A stretch of 64,000 bases of DNA, taken from the NCBI GenBank assembly GCA_014218235.1, contig CM024755.1:82095960-82159959 (forward strand). The letters are read 5' to 3'. A program made the translations under genes and the position numbers. The notes under the pieces are model-generated. The model had not been told where the DNA came from and made no database searches. It worked only from the letters and a program-made list of their open reading frames with translations. Positions 30,421 to 41,165 of this stretch are shown piece by piece. Position 1 is the stretch's first letter; every line of letters begins with the position of its first letter. This stretch comes from Colocasia esculenta. Taxonomy: Eukaryota > Streptophyta > Magnoliopsida > Alismatales > Araceae.

Positions 30421-33400
30421 TAGTATCAAACCTAGATCATCCTATACTTAAGAATAACCTAGGCTCTAATACCACAAAACTGTAACGCCCCGACGCGAAA
30501 AATCGGAGCGGAATTACAGTTATTAAATAGTACAGAGCGAGAAATAAATGACAAACCATGTCACAATTGAAATAATTCCAAATAAAATATAACTTCATTG
30601 ATAATCCATCAACTAACTATTACATCAACGTATCAGAGCCAAAACTAGGGCCCAGAGTACTTTATTGAAACCCAAACTAATACATATGGACTAACTGACT
30701 CATTATATACTAACTGACTACTACTAGACAACACTGGTTTCAGAAAGGTCACTCTTGAGTCTCCTCATCGGTCCCATCCTCGTGAGTGTGGTCATGATCC
30801 GACTCACCTAAAACACATTAAATAAATACGCAGGATGAGAGAATAACGCCCAGTAGGACTTAATATCTCATGAACACAAGCATGCTTTAAATAGTTAATG
30901 TTTTAATGGCAGGCTAACTAGAGAGTAAAGTCACGTAGAGCATGTCATGATAACAAGAGAACAATAGCAACTGGCACAGGGAAAATAGTACAACAAGAAC
31001 GACAATAGAATGGCCATGTAATGTTATAACATGTAAAGTTGCACAACGGTGCACTAGTAACAATCACGCTTGCACTTGTAGAGATAGTACTTTGATTGTC
31101 ATAGATTAATCTAGATAGTAAACTGACGCTGGATACATGTCGTAACACATCCTTGATCATTTTAACTCCCATGGGCACTAACACTTTTCAGGCGCTCCTC
31201 CCAGGACCTGATTGGGCCTTATTGCGCTGGCATTAGTCATTTCTTTATCTTAGACAATCACAAGAATGGCCAATAGAGTACCAAGAAGAGATAAGAGAGT
31301 ACTAGATGATATAGATGAGAGTGTAGAGAGAACGTGAACAGATAAGAGGATATGGACATTAGATGAGATAAGGACAATTCTGTAAAACAACGTGAAATTT
31401 CGATAGTAACGGTTGTACAGCACCAAGTCGGGTGCCGGCAGTCTGGTAGAAGTCACAACCGCCCACTAGCTGTGCTGTGTACACATACTAGATGGTCCGG
31501 CGTGATCAAAAGATAAGGAAAGAACACACTAAGGCCATGGATTGTACTGATCCCTAGGGTGTAACGGGTTTTGGGGTACAACCAGCTCGTTGACTAAGGA
31601 CGTGCGCCAAAGCCAAGAAGACTTACGGAGGTCTTGACAAGGAGTCCCTGGCCCAGTCGAGAGTATTCCCGATGGAGAGGTGGTCCAAGTCAAGAGAATG
31701 TGTATAAAAACAGGTCCGTCGTGCCTCGAGTGCTCGAAGGCCGAGGGAAAACAATAACGATATACAAATCTTGCGAATAAAACAGAGACAAGTCCATTAA
31801 AGCAATTAAGGGATATTAAGTGAATAGTTAACTTAATTACCAGATATCTTATTGAGCAATTTAACAAGTTTTCGTGGCAATCATTCATGTATAGTGTGTG
31901 ATTGTGTAAGATAATCATAAGAGCAAGATTAATCGTTCACACATATTTTATTTGATTAAAACATGAGAATAATGTTCAACATTTATTAACAGGTCGTTAC
32001 TGTTCTTACAGTGCATGATTAAGGTTTAACAGGGATTAACTGGGGCAATTAACATGGGTATACAAGCAAATCAGGGTTTGGGTCGCTCTGTTAAGGTCGC
32101 GACGTAGGGTTAGGTCGCGTTCAGGTCGCGACATAGAGTCGGGTCCCGATCAGGTCAAGTCGTGACATGGTTTCTTGTCACATTCATGTTGTGGCGCGGT
32201 GTCCAGTCACGTTCTGCTGAATCGGGCACCGGAGTGAACCAGGGGGCAGGTCGCGACGCGTCGATCCACCGCGTTCATAACGCGTCAGACCCCGGTGTCG
32301 CGACCCCTCTGAGATCATGGCTTATCGTGCCGTCGCGACCTCAGGAGGTGGCCTGAGCCCAGAAAAGAGGGATTTGCCCTTTTTCCAGGTGGGTCTGCCT
32401 GACACATAGCTAGTCAAAATTTGATAATAAATCGTATAGAGGTCCAAAAAGCATGAAACTAGTTTTAAACGGAAGTAGACATATAGATCTATCAACATGC
32501 ACGATTAATTTGAAAATAGACAAGGTAAAGACATGCTATCATTAGGTTACATCTCAGTGACCTAAACAAACACAGTCAAGATTCAACAAATTAATTAGAG
32601 ATGGATACACGATGAAATTTAGGTAAACTAGGGGCGTTTGAAAGCTAACATGAAGTAATATTTATGAGAATTTTCTCATGGTATGAAGTCAAGTATACAC
32701 GAGGTTCACAAGCAAACATGAAGGGTCGGGTGCATGGATCTGATAGGGATTCAAAGAATTAATTCTCCCTCATGGGAGATCGAAATACAGCAAAACCAAA
32801 GGGCTTTTGCTCAGGATCATGAACTCTTCCTAGGGTAATTTTTACACGAATTTGGCTTGGGAGATTGCCTACCTTTTTTCAAAACCAAGAAGAACCCTAG
32901 ATTGGAGACGAAAACGAGATGAAAACCCTTGCTTCAATCCTTCTTCTCCAAGCTCCTCACGTCCAGAACTCCTCCCCTTCGTCCCTCAGAGCTCCAGCCA
33001 CGGTTTGGGTTTGGGTAGGGACGAGATTAGGGTGTTAAGTTGGCTAACAGAGTCCTAAACCTTCTAAGACTCCTCCTTTCCTTCAAACTCTGAATTTCCT
33101 TATTTATCTTCTCACTTTCCCTCATTTATCCACCTAATAAGGCTGTGAACAGATCTAATTTTGTGGGTAGAGGGTTGGGGTAAGTATAGGACTCCTTTTT
33201 AGGATATATATGGGTTATTTAGTATTTATCTTAACCCCTTTTCATTTATTTAATTAATTAGGTACGAATTTAACCTAATTACCTCTCATCCCATGATGGG
33301 CTCTCCTCTTTTGGGCCCAATAAACCATGTTAGGACCATTAGTACATCTCATTGCTAATTTAGCTTAATGGGCTTTGATTTAAATCATTCTAATTTTATT

Positions 33401-33493
33401 TATTCCCCTTTTTATTCAATTATTTCTATTTTCCCCATTTATAAAAAAATAGAATTTTTATTTTTATTTGGGTTTTAAAAAAAATCAATGGTG
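30421..33493 (-). repeat. Fragment of a further gypsy-type LTR between the two Cassandra blocks
   Basis: A PBS-like sequence (minus TGGTATTAGAGC, 30463-30474, one mismatch) precedes an LTR-type start at 30481 (TGTAACGCCCCGACGCG). About 3.0 kb without coding potential follows, with a TCGCGAC cluster at 32086-32340 and AT-rich sequence at 33090-33480. No matching second end was found before the Cassandra sequence at 33494, so it is truncated. Only about 60 bp of internal sequence remains. Confidence 0.6.
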
Positions 33494-33584
33494 CTAGTAA
33501 TACCCCATATAAGAATATGTTAAATGGACTAAATCAACAAACTACTAACAACTCGGACTAGTCATTTTCAGAGCTCGAGCAGGA

Positions 33585-33653
33585 AAAGAACTCTGAAGTT
33601 AAGCGTCTTCAGTTGGGAGTAGTCCCAAGATGGGTGACCTTCCTAGGAAGTCT
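33585..33653 (+). other. 5S rRNA-derived domain in Cassandra LTR a
   Basis: AGAACTCTGAAGTTAAGCGT, then GGGAGTAGTCCCAAGATGGG and TGACC. The stretch after AAGCGT reads CTTCAGTTGGG rather than GTGCTCAATTGGG, so the A-box region is altered relative to LTRs b and c. Confidence 0.9.
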
Positions 33654-33702
33654 ACCAACTAGTATAGTTGTTGGGCCAGGTTAATGGTTGGGTCATCGCA
33701 AA

Positions 33703-33714
33703 TGGTATCAGAGC
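33703..33714 (+). other. PBS of plus-strand Cassandra element
   Basis: TGGTATCAGAGC lies 2 bp after the end of LTR a. Confidence 0.92.
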
Positions 33715-33859
33715 CTTTCCTAGCCGGAAGTGCAGAAACTAAGTGCCACACAGAGCAAAGTGCCTCGCTATGGGAGCCACCTCTTGAGGCCATAATGGCG
33801 CAAAGTGCTACATAGTGGGAGCCACCTCATGAGCCTGTGGGGGCCACCTCTAGAATCCT

Positions 33860-33961
33860 GCCTGCCTCGGGTTTGATTGTGTGCTACATGTGAGCAGCGA
33901 CGAGGACATCGCCTGCCTCGGGTTTGATTGTGTGCTACATGTGAGCAGCGACGAGGACATC
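33860..33961 (+). repeat. 51-bp tandem duplication in Cassandra internal region
   Basis: The unit starting GCCTGCCTCGGGTTTGATTG is present at 33860 and again at 33911. Other copies of the internal region carry it once. Confidence 0.9.
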
Positions 33962-34070
33962 GCTTATATAAGAGGGGTAGATTGTAATACCCTATATAAG
34001 AATATGTTAAATAGACTAAATCAACAAACTACGAACAACTCGGACTAGTCATTTTCAGAGCTCGAGTAGG

Positions 34071-34147
34071 AAAAGAACTCTGAAGTTAAGCGTTAAGCGT
34101 GCTCAATTGGGAGTAGTCCCAGGATGGGTGACCTTCCTAGGAAGTCT
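34071..34147 (+). other. 5S rRNA-derived domain in Cassandra LTR b
   Basis: 5S-like, with a 7-bp tandem duplication giving GTTAAGCGTTAAGCGTGCTC in the A-box region. LTR c shares this exact duplication. Confidence 0.92.
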
Positions 34148-34194
34148 ACCAACTAGTATAGTTGTTGGGCCAGTTTATTGGTTGGGTCATCGCA

Positions 34195-34370
34195 CTAGTC
34201 TTTTGCCCAGTGCTTGGCACTTGAGGGCTTGTCCCGTGTGAGAGGTTGTTACAGTGCTCGGCACTCGGCACTTGAGGGCTTGCCACCTCTAGAATCCTGG
34301 CTTCCTCGGGTTTGATTGTGTGCTACATGTGAGCAGCGACGAGGACATCGCTTATATAAGAGGGGTAGAT
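34195..34370 (+). repeat. Duplicated Cassandra flank plus internal fragment between LTR b and LTR c
   Basis: 34195-34252 repeats 34583-34641 (CTAGTCTTT...GAGAGGTTGTTAC), with a second short GTGCTCGGCACT copy, and then joins the 3' end of the Cassandra internal region. This is a recombination junction. Confidence 0.85.
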
Positions 34371-34459
34371 TGTAATACCCCATATAAGAATATGTTAAAT
34401 GGACTAAATCCACAAACTACCAACAACTCGGACTAGTCATTTTCAGAGCTCGAGTAGGA

Positions 34460-34535
34460 AAAGAACTCTGAAGTTAAGCGTTAAGCGTGCTCAATTGGGA
34501 GTAGTCCCAGGATGGGTGACCTTCCTGGGAAGTCT
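34460..34535 (+). other. 5S rRNA-derived domain in Cassandra LTR c
   Basis: Nearly identical to LTR b, including the TTAAGCG duplication. The C-box side (GGATGGGTGACCTTCCTGGG) is closest to canonical. Confidence 0.92.
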
Positions 34536-34582
34536 ACCAACTAGTATAGTTGTTAGGCCAGTTTATTGGTTGGGTCATCGCA

Positions 34583-35702
34583 CTAGTCTTTCGCCCAGTG
34601 CTCGGCACTTGAGGGCTTGTCCTGTGTGAGAGGTTGTTACCGTTGCCTGCGACCCCCAACCTCGGTAGCCTATTGAGGGAGTGCTTCGGGCTACGAGTGT
34701 GCTCGAGTTGGCAGCCACCAGGCGGACTCTGGAGCTTAGGGGAAAACGGTGGTTAGGACAGTGGCGTTGAGTCGCTTGCAGAGCTCTCGTGGTTGGACTG
34801 GGACATCGAGGTCATTTTTCAGAGTTCTTCTCGGCGCAGTCCAGCTAGTCCTTTTCTCACTGTCTCGCTCTTTACGGCCCCGGAACCGCTTAGAGAGGCC
34901 AGGCGTGGGACCGTAGTCCGGCCAGACTACGACGGTTACTGTTGTGTTACTTGCGTCCTACCTCGCTCTGACGAGACGTGAGGGTCAGGACCTGGGTCGA
35001 GGATAAGACGTCGGCGGACGCACCTGACCTTGACTAGTGGTAGAGCCTTCCGTAGCTAGTGTTCCTTGTCAAGGCGGAGTTCCCTCCATCTGTGTTTACT
35101 AGCCATGTGGTGGTCACGACGAGCAGTCGTACGGAGTTTCCGACCGTGTGTACTTTTCGTACCATGCTAGTTGTAGTTTCACTTCCGCACTTCCGTTTGT
35201 AGGTAGAAGATATAAACTGCTGTCATTCATTTGATATTTATATTCTCCTGCCTGTTTAGAGCGAGTAGGAGATTGGTAGTCCCTACTGAGCTTCTGTTGT
35301 GAAGATCATCCCTCCTTTTCCCAGGTGAGACTTCTCAGTAGCGGCAGGGCGCACGCCTGGCGGAGGAGACGGGGCGGTAGGTGTGGTCCCCGTAGCTAGC
35401 AGTGGTTCCCTTTTTCTGTGTATGTCACCCTCGGGGTATGCCCCCAAGGGACTTGTTCTTCCCCTGCCTTCTACTTGTACTAGTGTGCGTGCGTTGGGAC
35501 TGTACTTAGAGTGGTACGTGGTGGTCTTACTCTTTTTTCTGTTTCCGCACATACACTTCTAGATAATCAGTTGACGTTTACTTCCGTTACATATCCTGTT
35601 AGACGTAGATTATAGCCCTTCTGGGTCCCTGGATCCGTGGGCGGTGACCGCGAAAATCGGGTCGTCATCGTGGGCCGAGGGTCGGGTTCTCAGGTAGTTA
35701 CA
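34583..35702 (+). repeat. 3' LTR of element C, second part
   Basis: It resumes with CTAGT (34583-34587), the duplication of 29684-29688, and ends GTAGTTACA at 35702. The end pairs with the TGTAA start. No gene-like frame is convincing. Total LTR length without the insertion is about 2.3 kb. Confidence 0.75.
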
Positions 35703-36043
35703 CTCTCCTGCCTGCATGCCGCGCTAAGAGCCATATCCATAGTCCTATGATCAAATGCTTCAAGTCTGGCTCTCAGTGATGGTCTAAGCCCCATCACAAA
35801 CTTTTTTACCTTACGCCTCTCATCAGCAACTATGTGCGGCGCATACCTCGACAACTCCGCGAATCTAACTTCATATTCGAAAACTATCATCGAGCCTTGA
35901 GTCAACGTCAAGAGTTCCTGCTCCATTTTGTCCTGAATGTGCTCGGGAACATACTTAGCCTCAAATAACCTCACGAACTCTTCCCAAGTCACCTCCAACT
36001 CCACTCCTTCAAACTGCGTATGAAGAATAGAAGACCACCACAC
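35703..36043 (-). pseudogene. Element A gag core, second part
   Basis: The frame WWSSILHTQFEGVELEVTWEEFVRLFEAKYVP ... EYEVRFAELSRYAPHIVADERRKVKKFVMGLRPSLR is the Retrotrans_gag domain. It is interrupted at the left by the insertion of C and separated from the first part by a stop near 36050. Confidence 0.88.
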
Positions 36044-36055
36044 ATCTGCTCATTC

Positions 36056-36472
36056 CTAAAGCATGTATGTTGCCAGACTGACCTTGTCATCCTCTGCACA
36101 CCAGATAGCTCTAAATATCTTCTCGATCTCTCTAAGCCAGCCCTGCGCAACCAACGGCTCACTCTCCCCCTTAAAAGAGGGTGGAGCCATCCTCTTGAAC
36201 CTCACCATGATCGATACACCTCCCACACCACGGTCCTGCTGAGCTGGTGCCGGAATCTGAGCCTGAAGCTGTGACTGAAGAGCTGCCTGCATCTGTGCTT
36301 GAGTTTGCATCACTTGTACAAGCCCTTGCATGAACGTGCCATAGTCAACCAACGGCGGCGGGGGTGGCACAGGTGGTCCCTGAGGTGCTGGCACTTCCTA
36401 CTGCTCACTTGCAGTCCTCCTAAGTTCCTCATCCTGGACAGGCACACTCGAATGTCGGGTCCTTCCAGCCAT
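36056..36472 (-). pseudogene. Element A gag N-terminus and first part of core
   Basis: The ATG at 36472 gives MAGRTRHSS. A TAG near 36398 breaks the frame, then PAPQGPPVPPPPP, a Gln-rich helix (QTQAQMQAALQSQLQAQ) and the gag core start FKRMAPPSFKGESEPLVAQGWLREIEKIF. The sequence differs clearly from gag of C and E, so A is another gypsy family. Confidence 0.85.
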
Positions 36473-36642
36473 TGTCTGCAAAATAAATACCAAGTCAAAG
36501 ACTATTTATCACTACACCTAGCACATTATCATGCCTTCTTTTCTAATCCTATCTTAATTATTTATTGGATCTGGCTATCCACTGCAAAGACTTAGAGATG
36601 TGAATTAGTTGATGGCTATTCATGTATAATCTCAACCCTGTA

Positions 36643-36654
36643 GCTCTGATACCA
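36643..36654 (-). other. PBS of element A (tRNA-iMet), duplicated at 36743-36754
   Basis: The minus strand reads TGGTATCAGAGC at both places. The surrounding 27 bp (36636-36662 and 36736-36762) are repeated exactly, 100 bp apart. Confidence 0.88.
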
Positions 36655-36658
36655 TCTC

Positions 36659-38682
36659 TGTAACAACCCACATCCACCAGGTACAGTTATACCAACCCAC
36701 ATCGGATGAGAGCAAGCCGCTACAGAAGAGAGCAACCCTGTAGCTCTGATACCATCTCTGTCACATTCAGACTCTCAAATCAGTCATAACTAGTAATTAA
36801 CAGAAGCTAAACATGATGCTAATCACATTTTAAAACTTGGTTGAGCCTTAACATTCAATTTACGGTATGGAACCTTCCGAAATTCATAATTCATTGTATA
36901 GTGATCAGAATAGACTAAAACATTAACCACATGGTATATATGTATCACAGAACACATCACTAAATTTTCATAAATTTCGGAGCAGTAAAACTATTTTTAA
37001 TATTAAAGATAGATTTCAGGCAATTTACAAGATATTTCAATTTGAACATGGTAGACAGTGAACCATCCATTCTAACAGATATAAAACATGCAAACAGTGG
37101 TTCTAACTTCATTAAAATTTCCTGAACAATAACATTCAACATACATAATTATTCCTTATTTAAATCTATCATATCATGATGTAGAAAGATTCAGAAACTA
37201 ATAGCACTCTACACAGTACTTAGAATCTTACCAAATTTTAATCATGATTCACATACAGTACAAGGAACATATCTAAAATTTTCCACAATTTTCGGAACAG
37301 AAACACTAATTTTAATAGTTATCACTAATTTCATGAATATTAATAGGATAATTAATTTAAGCATGAAGGACAATGAACTATCTGTTCCAATAGTCCTAAA
37401 GCATGCATACAGTGGTACTGAATTCATGATAATTTTCTGAAATCATAACATGCATCAATTCTAATTTTTCTGAATCAAACTCTATCAAACCATGTATATT
37501 TCATCACAACAGAAATTTTATAAATAACAATTATCATTGGAAAATCATCAATATTACATGGCATGATCCAATGAACTTATTAGACAGAATTACATCTTCT
37601 AAACACACATGTTTTCGCAATTTTCCCCAAAATCACATCACATGCAGTCACACATTGTTCTGGAAAATATCAGAGAACTTGGCGTCTAGGTCTGGACGCC
37701 TACAGAGTAAACGACATGATCGCCCGCCGTTGACCTAGGATCTTGACAGTAACAAAGTGGCCGTCAATATCCTATCTGCACACAGTGCAGACCGCCATAC
37801 AGAAAATACTGAAATTTTGGGTTCTAGGAATGGAATAAAATCCGAAAAAATAATAAAAACCTAAAGGATAAGTCTATGGCTTGAACCATTAACCTACTTG
37901 CCTTCAAATAAATCGAATGAGGAATGATTCTGTCAATGAAGTCCTCCTCGGCCACTGCCAAGAAGGTGCTCTAAATCTGCAGAGATCTGGTCCTCCTGTC
38001 GATGTAGGTCGTACTCCGGAGTCGGGGAAGCTTCCTCTATCCAAGATCCAGCTCCCAATCGAAGAAGAACTCCAGAAATCTCTTCCAATCGTCAGATCCA
38101 ACTCACCCAAGATCAGGTTTCCTCACATAATTTTAGGGTTTTCACAAAGAGCTAAAATGACCTAATCTGAACGAAAGATGGGTATTTTATAGGCTAAAGG
38201 GGTCGAGCATGCATTAGGGGTAAGTTATCCTGCCGTTGGGAAAGTTTCCTAAATAAGAATCTAGCAAAACTACTACCGTTTTCAGATCTGGAAACGCACA
38301 CAGCTGGAGAAATAGACGTCCATTTTACTGCTGTTGACCCCATGTCAACGTCCATCGATGTTGATGCCATGAGAGAGTAAACGGCACAGATGTGGCCGCC
38401 TATTAACTATTAACATCAAGAGATATTAACGTTAAAAGGAATTTCGGCTAGAACACAAAAATATTTAAATAACCACACATACACATGTAAATACATACTA
38501 TATACACAACATTATTTATATACACTATGCACAGAAATAATTAACTATAATATATGCACAAGATTAACATATAATTATATACATGCACATAAGTAAGTAA
38601 ATACTTATAATATACACAAGATCAAATATATTACATGCACAAAATAATTAGCATCAAATGCACAAAATTCGGGGGCCTCACA
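36659..38682 (-). repeat. 5' LTR of element A
   Basis: The right end reads TGTGAGGCCCCCG on the minus strand. A TATAAAA on the minus strand lies at 38184-38191, about 490 bp from that end. The left boundary is either 36659 (TGTAACAACCC) or 36759 (TGTCACATTCAG), because a 100-bp segment with a second PBS intervenes. No coding frame is seen. Confidence 0.78.
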
Positions 38683-39944
38683 TTAAACGTGGTTAACATG
38701 CCCTAAAGTTTGCTTATAGTGGTCTAACAAACTGAAATACAGAGTTTAACAATTTTTATAACATGCATACCTCATGAATTTAAAGTTATCAAGTGTTCAC
38801 ATACTTTTCCATAGAAACAAAAATTCAAATAATTGCCATAATTAACAAAAATAATCTTAGAGTTACCGAATCACATCATGATGTTTAGCACTGCAAGATA
38901 GAACCAAAAAAACCAAAAACCATCACAGAATCCACAGAATCATCATGTATAACGAAATGGTAAATTTTCGAACAAAATGAACTTGACATCAACATCTGTT
39001 GCTGCCAACCTGAGTAGACGTCAACATCTATTGCCGTCAAGTTCCTGATAGCACACAGTCCAACCCGACTGCAGGAAATCATGGAAAATAATGTTGAAAT
39101 AATTTTATAAAAATCTAGAAAAATAGAAAAATCCTAGAGGACAAGTGCATAGAGAGAAAGCCTAATTTACATACCTCAAAAACCTCCCACACCAAGAGAA
39201 TTAGGCCGATGAAGCCCTCCTTGGCACCCAAAGAGGTATCCTCTAAGCACGGTCAAATGTTCCTTCTAGCATACGAACCGGCCACCATCTTCATGTCCAA
39301 AGCCTCTCTCTTGGGTCATGGAAGCCTTCTCTTCACAGTAGCAACTTCGAACAAGCAACAACACATCCGATCTATCTTGGATTAACCCTCACTCTCACCT
39401 CTCTCACAACACCCAAACCCTAGCCAAGAGAGCAAACTCTCTTACCCAAATGACACCTCTCTATATATATAGAGTCATGGGTCGTAATTGGAGTATGATC
39501 ATTGCCCTAACACAACTCTAACTAGCCAAACCTATCCAATGAAGGTACCTCGTTTCAGAGCAAAACTCAGACTGGAACACGTACACATTGACGTCAACAT
39601 TAGTAGACGTCAACAGGAAACTTGACGGTGATTGATCTCTTCGTCAATGGAGCAAAATACATAAATCTCATGAAGAAAAACATAACATCAAGGTCACTGC
39701 TGTCAACACTTAGAAGGACATGTTGTTAAGACACTTTGACGGCAATAGTTGCTGCCTTCAGAACATTGTTGATGACACACTGTGTTGCCATCAACAGTTC
39801 CTGACGGCATGCTACCCTACCGTCAAGATTTCCTGATGGCAGTGAGGCTTGCCATCAAGAAATCTAGCCACCAAAACATCTAGAAAAAAATTTAGAAAAA
39901 ATCCAAATAAATGTACAAAAATTGTAAAAATGTAGGGCATCACA
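38683..39944 (-). repeat. 3' LTR of gypsy element B (partial)
   Basis: It ends CATCACA at 39944, directly before a PPT. TATATATA lies at 39463-39470, about 475 bp from the U3 end. TGACGTCAAC-type motifs occur at 38998-39030 and 39590-39610. The left end is cut where element A begins. Confidence 0.75.
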
Positions 39945-39964
39945 CTCTCTCCCCCTTAAAAAGG
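39945..39964 (-). other. Polypurine tract of element B
   Basis: The minus strand reads AAGGGGGAGAGAG next to the LTR start TGTGATGCCC. The preceding TTCGAGGCCAAAGATCC is typical of gypsy pol tails. Confidence 0.82.
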
Positions 39965-40210
39965 ATCTTTGGCCTCGAAGATCGGAGCAAGTACTTATGG
40001 TGAAGTCGTCGCCGTCATCTCTGACTAACATGTACACTCGTACTAGCGCTTGTGGTTTCATTGCTGGCTTTGCTGCTGCCGCTACTGGAACACCTCGCAG
40101 AATGAATGGCTTTAGCTTCCGACAATCTCTAATATTATGATCTAGACTGCCGCACGCACTAGAGACATCTTCTTGCCTTCATCCAATACACGTCTCCACC
40201 ATGGCGCTTG
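39965..40210 (-). pseudogene. Element B gag remnant joined directly to the 3' end
   Basis: On the minus strand a partial zinc knuckle reads CGSLDHNIRDCRK (first Cys changed) at about 40110-40165. A linker of the KPQALVRVYMLVRDDGDD type follows, then the sequence runs straight into the pol tail and PPT. Protease, RT, RNase H and integrase are missing, so this is a large internal deletion. The right end is cut by repeat H at 40211. Confidence 0.68.
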
Positions 40211-40371
40211 TGTTGAACCACTTTTATATTTTATTCCTTTATTTTGGTGATAACAAAACTCATATTCATCTTAAATCTATTTAATAATATTTTAAGAATA
40301 TTTTTGCACTATCGCTTCATATTCTTGCACTGATCAGAAACTTCATCATGCATGTTTTTGTCATAATCAGT

Positions 40372-40830
40372 CGAAGCTTACTTTGTCATATACGAAGCTA
40401 GCTTCATCATATCTGAAACTTTTGCTTCGTCATGCATGTTTTTATTGTAATCAGTCGAAACTCACTTCATCATATACAAAGTTCTACTCCATCATATCTG
40501 AAGTCTTAAACAAAGTTCAACTTTATTGTTTTTCTGTTCTTTACGAAGCTTCACTTTGTCATATACAAAGTTCACTTAGTCATATTCGAAGCTTTCACTT
40601 CGTCATTCATGCCTTTGTTTATATTAGTCGAAGCTAACTTCATCATATCCGAAGTCTAACTTCGTCATAAACAAAGCTAACTTCGTCAAATCTGAAGTCC
40701 TATATGAAGTTCACTTTGACTAACTACGTTGTTTCATTTCGACTCACATCATTAATTTCTGTTCCATCTGAAGTTCACTTCGTCATATCCAAAGTTCCAC
40801 TTTGACTGACAACATTATATCTTGACCAGT
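40372..40830. repeat. CGAAG half-site array in repeat H, copy 1
   Basis: Units of the form CTTCGTCATATCCGAAGC recur, with many C-to-T changes. Clear sites start at 40372, 40393 and about 40414, and again at 40456 and 40477, i.e. in 21-bp steps. CGAAG and CTTCG face each other across a CATATC-type spacer. Confidence 0.8.
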
Positions 40831-40867
40831 CGAATTTGGTAGTCGAAGTGGCCAATCGAATTGATAT

Positions 40868-41165
40868 ATCGATTACCTTACAAATTGATTGTTGTTATGT
40901 TTAAATATTGATTGCCTTGAAAAACATCGATAGCCTTTGAACACATCAATTGCCTTTGAAAACATCGATTAACTTTTCGACATTGATTGCCTTTAGACAT
41001 CGATTGCTCTTCAATCACATTGATTGTCGTTATGCTTATCGATTGTCTTTAAATTACATATCGATTGCCTTTCAACAAATATTGATTGCTTCTATATTTC
41101 TACCGATTGGTGTTATAAAGATAGTTTCTCGATTATTGTTATAACTCACATCGATTGACTTTCAA
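40868..41165. repeat. ATCGATT(GCCTTT) degenerate array in repeat H
   Basis: About 15 ATCGAT or ATTGAT copies occur with 16-23 bp spacing, often followed by TGCCTTT. Starts include 40926, 40945, 40964, 40982, 40999, 41019, 41038, 41060 and 41081. It is non-coding. Confidence 0.8.

Larger units (their letters stand above)
33494..34582 (+). mobile_element. Cassandra TRIM element, plus strand, three LTRs
   Basis: LTR a lies at about 33495-33700, LTR b at 33983-34194 and LTR c at 34371-34582. The iMet PBS follows LTR a at 33703-33714. Between b and c lie a copy of the right flanking host sequence (CTAGTCTTTTGCCC...) and the 3' part of the internal region, so b-flank-c arose by duplication or unequal exchange. 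LTR a lacks the expected TGT at its start. The orientation is opposite to the copy at 29689. Confidence 0.9.
23497..35702 (+). mobile_element. Ty3/gypsy element C (plus strand), interrupted on the left by copia D and in its 3' LTR by Cassandra block
   Basis: Gag, protease, RT, RNase H, integrase, PPT (to 28473) and 3' LTR (28474-29688 plus 34583-35702) are on the plus strand. The proteins resemble those of E, so it is a related but older lineage member. The 5' LTR and PBS lie beyond D, outside the window. Decay is advanced: many TAG codons stand where Gln is expected, and several catalytic or zinc residues are changed. Confidence 0.9.
35703..38682 (-). mobile_element. Ty3/gypsy element A (minus strand), gag and 5' LTR
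   Basis: A gag fragment, a PBS (36643-36654) and an LTR (to 38682, minus start TGTGAGGCCCCC) are on the minus strand. The rest of the element lies left of the insertion of C, beyond the window. TGTGAGG... ends at 38682, and the next bases belong to a different LTR (B). Confidence 0.8.

Noticed and set aside
34195..34370. A possible independent 5S rRNA gene cluster
   Set aside because: All 5S-like segments lie inside Cassandra LTRs with the PBS and internal region expected of that element. They cover only about the 3' half of 5S rRNA, so they are not ribosomal genes.
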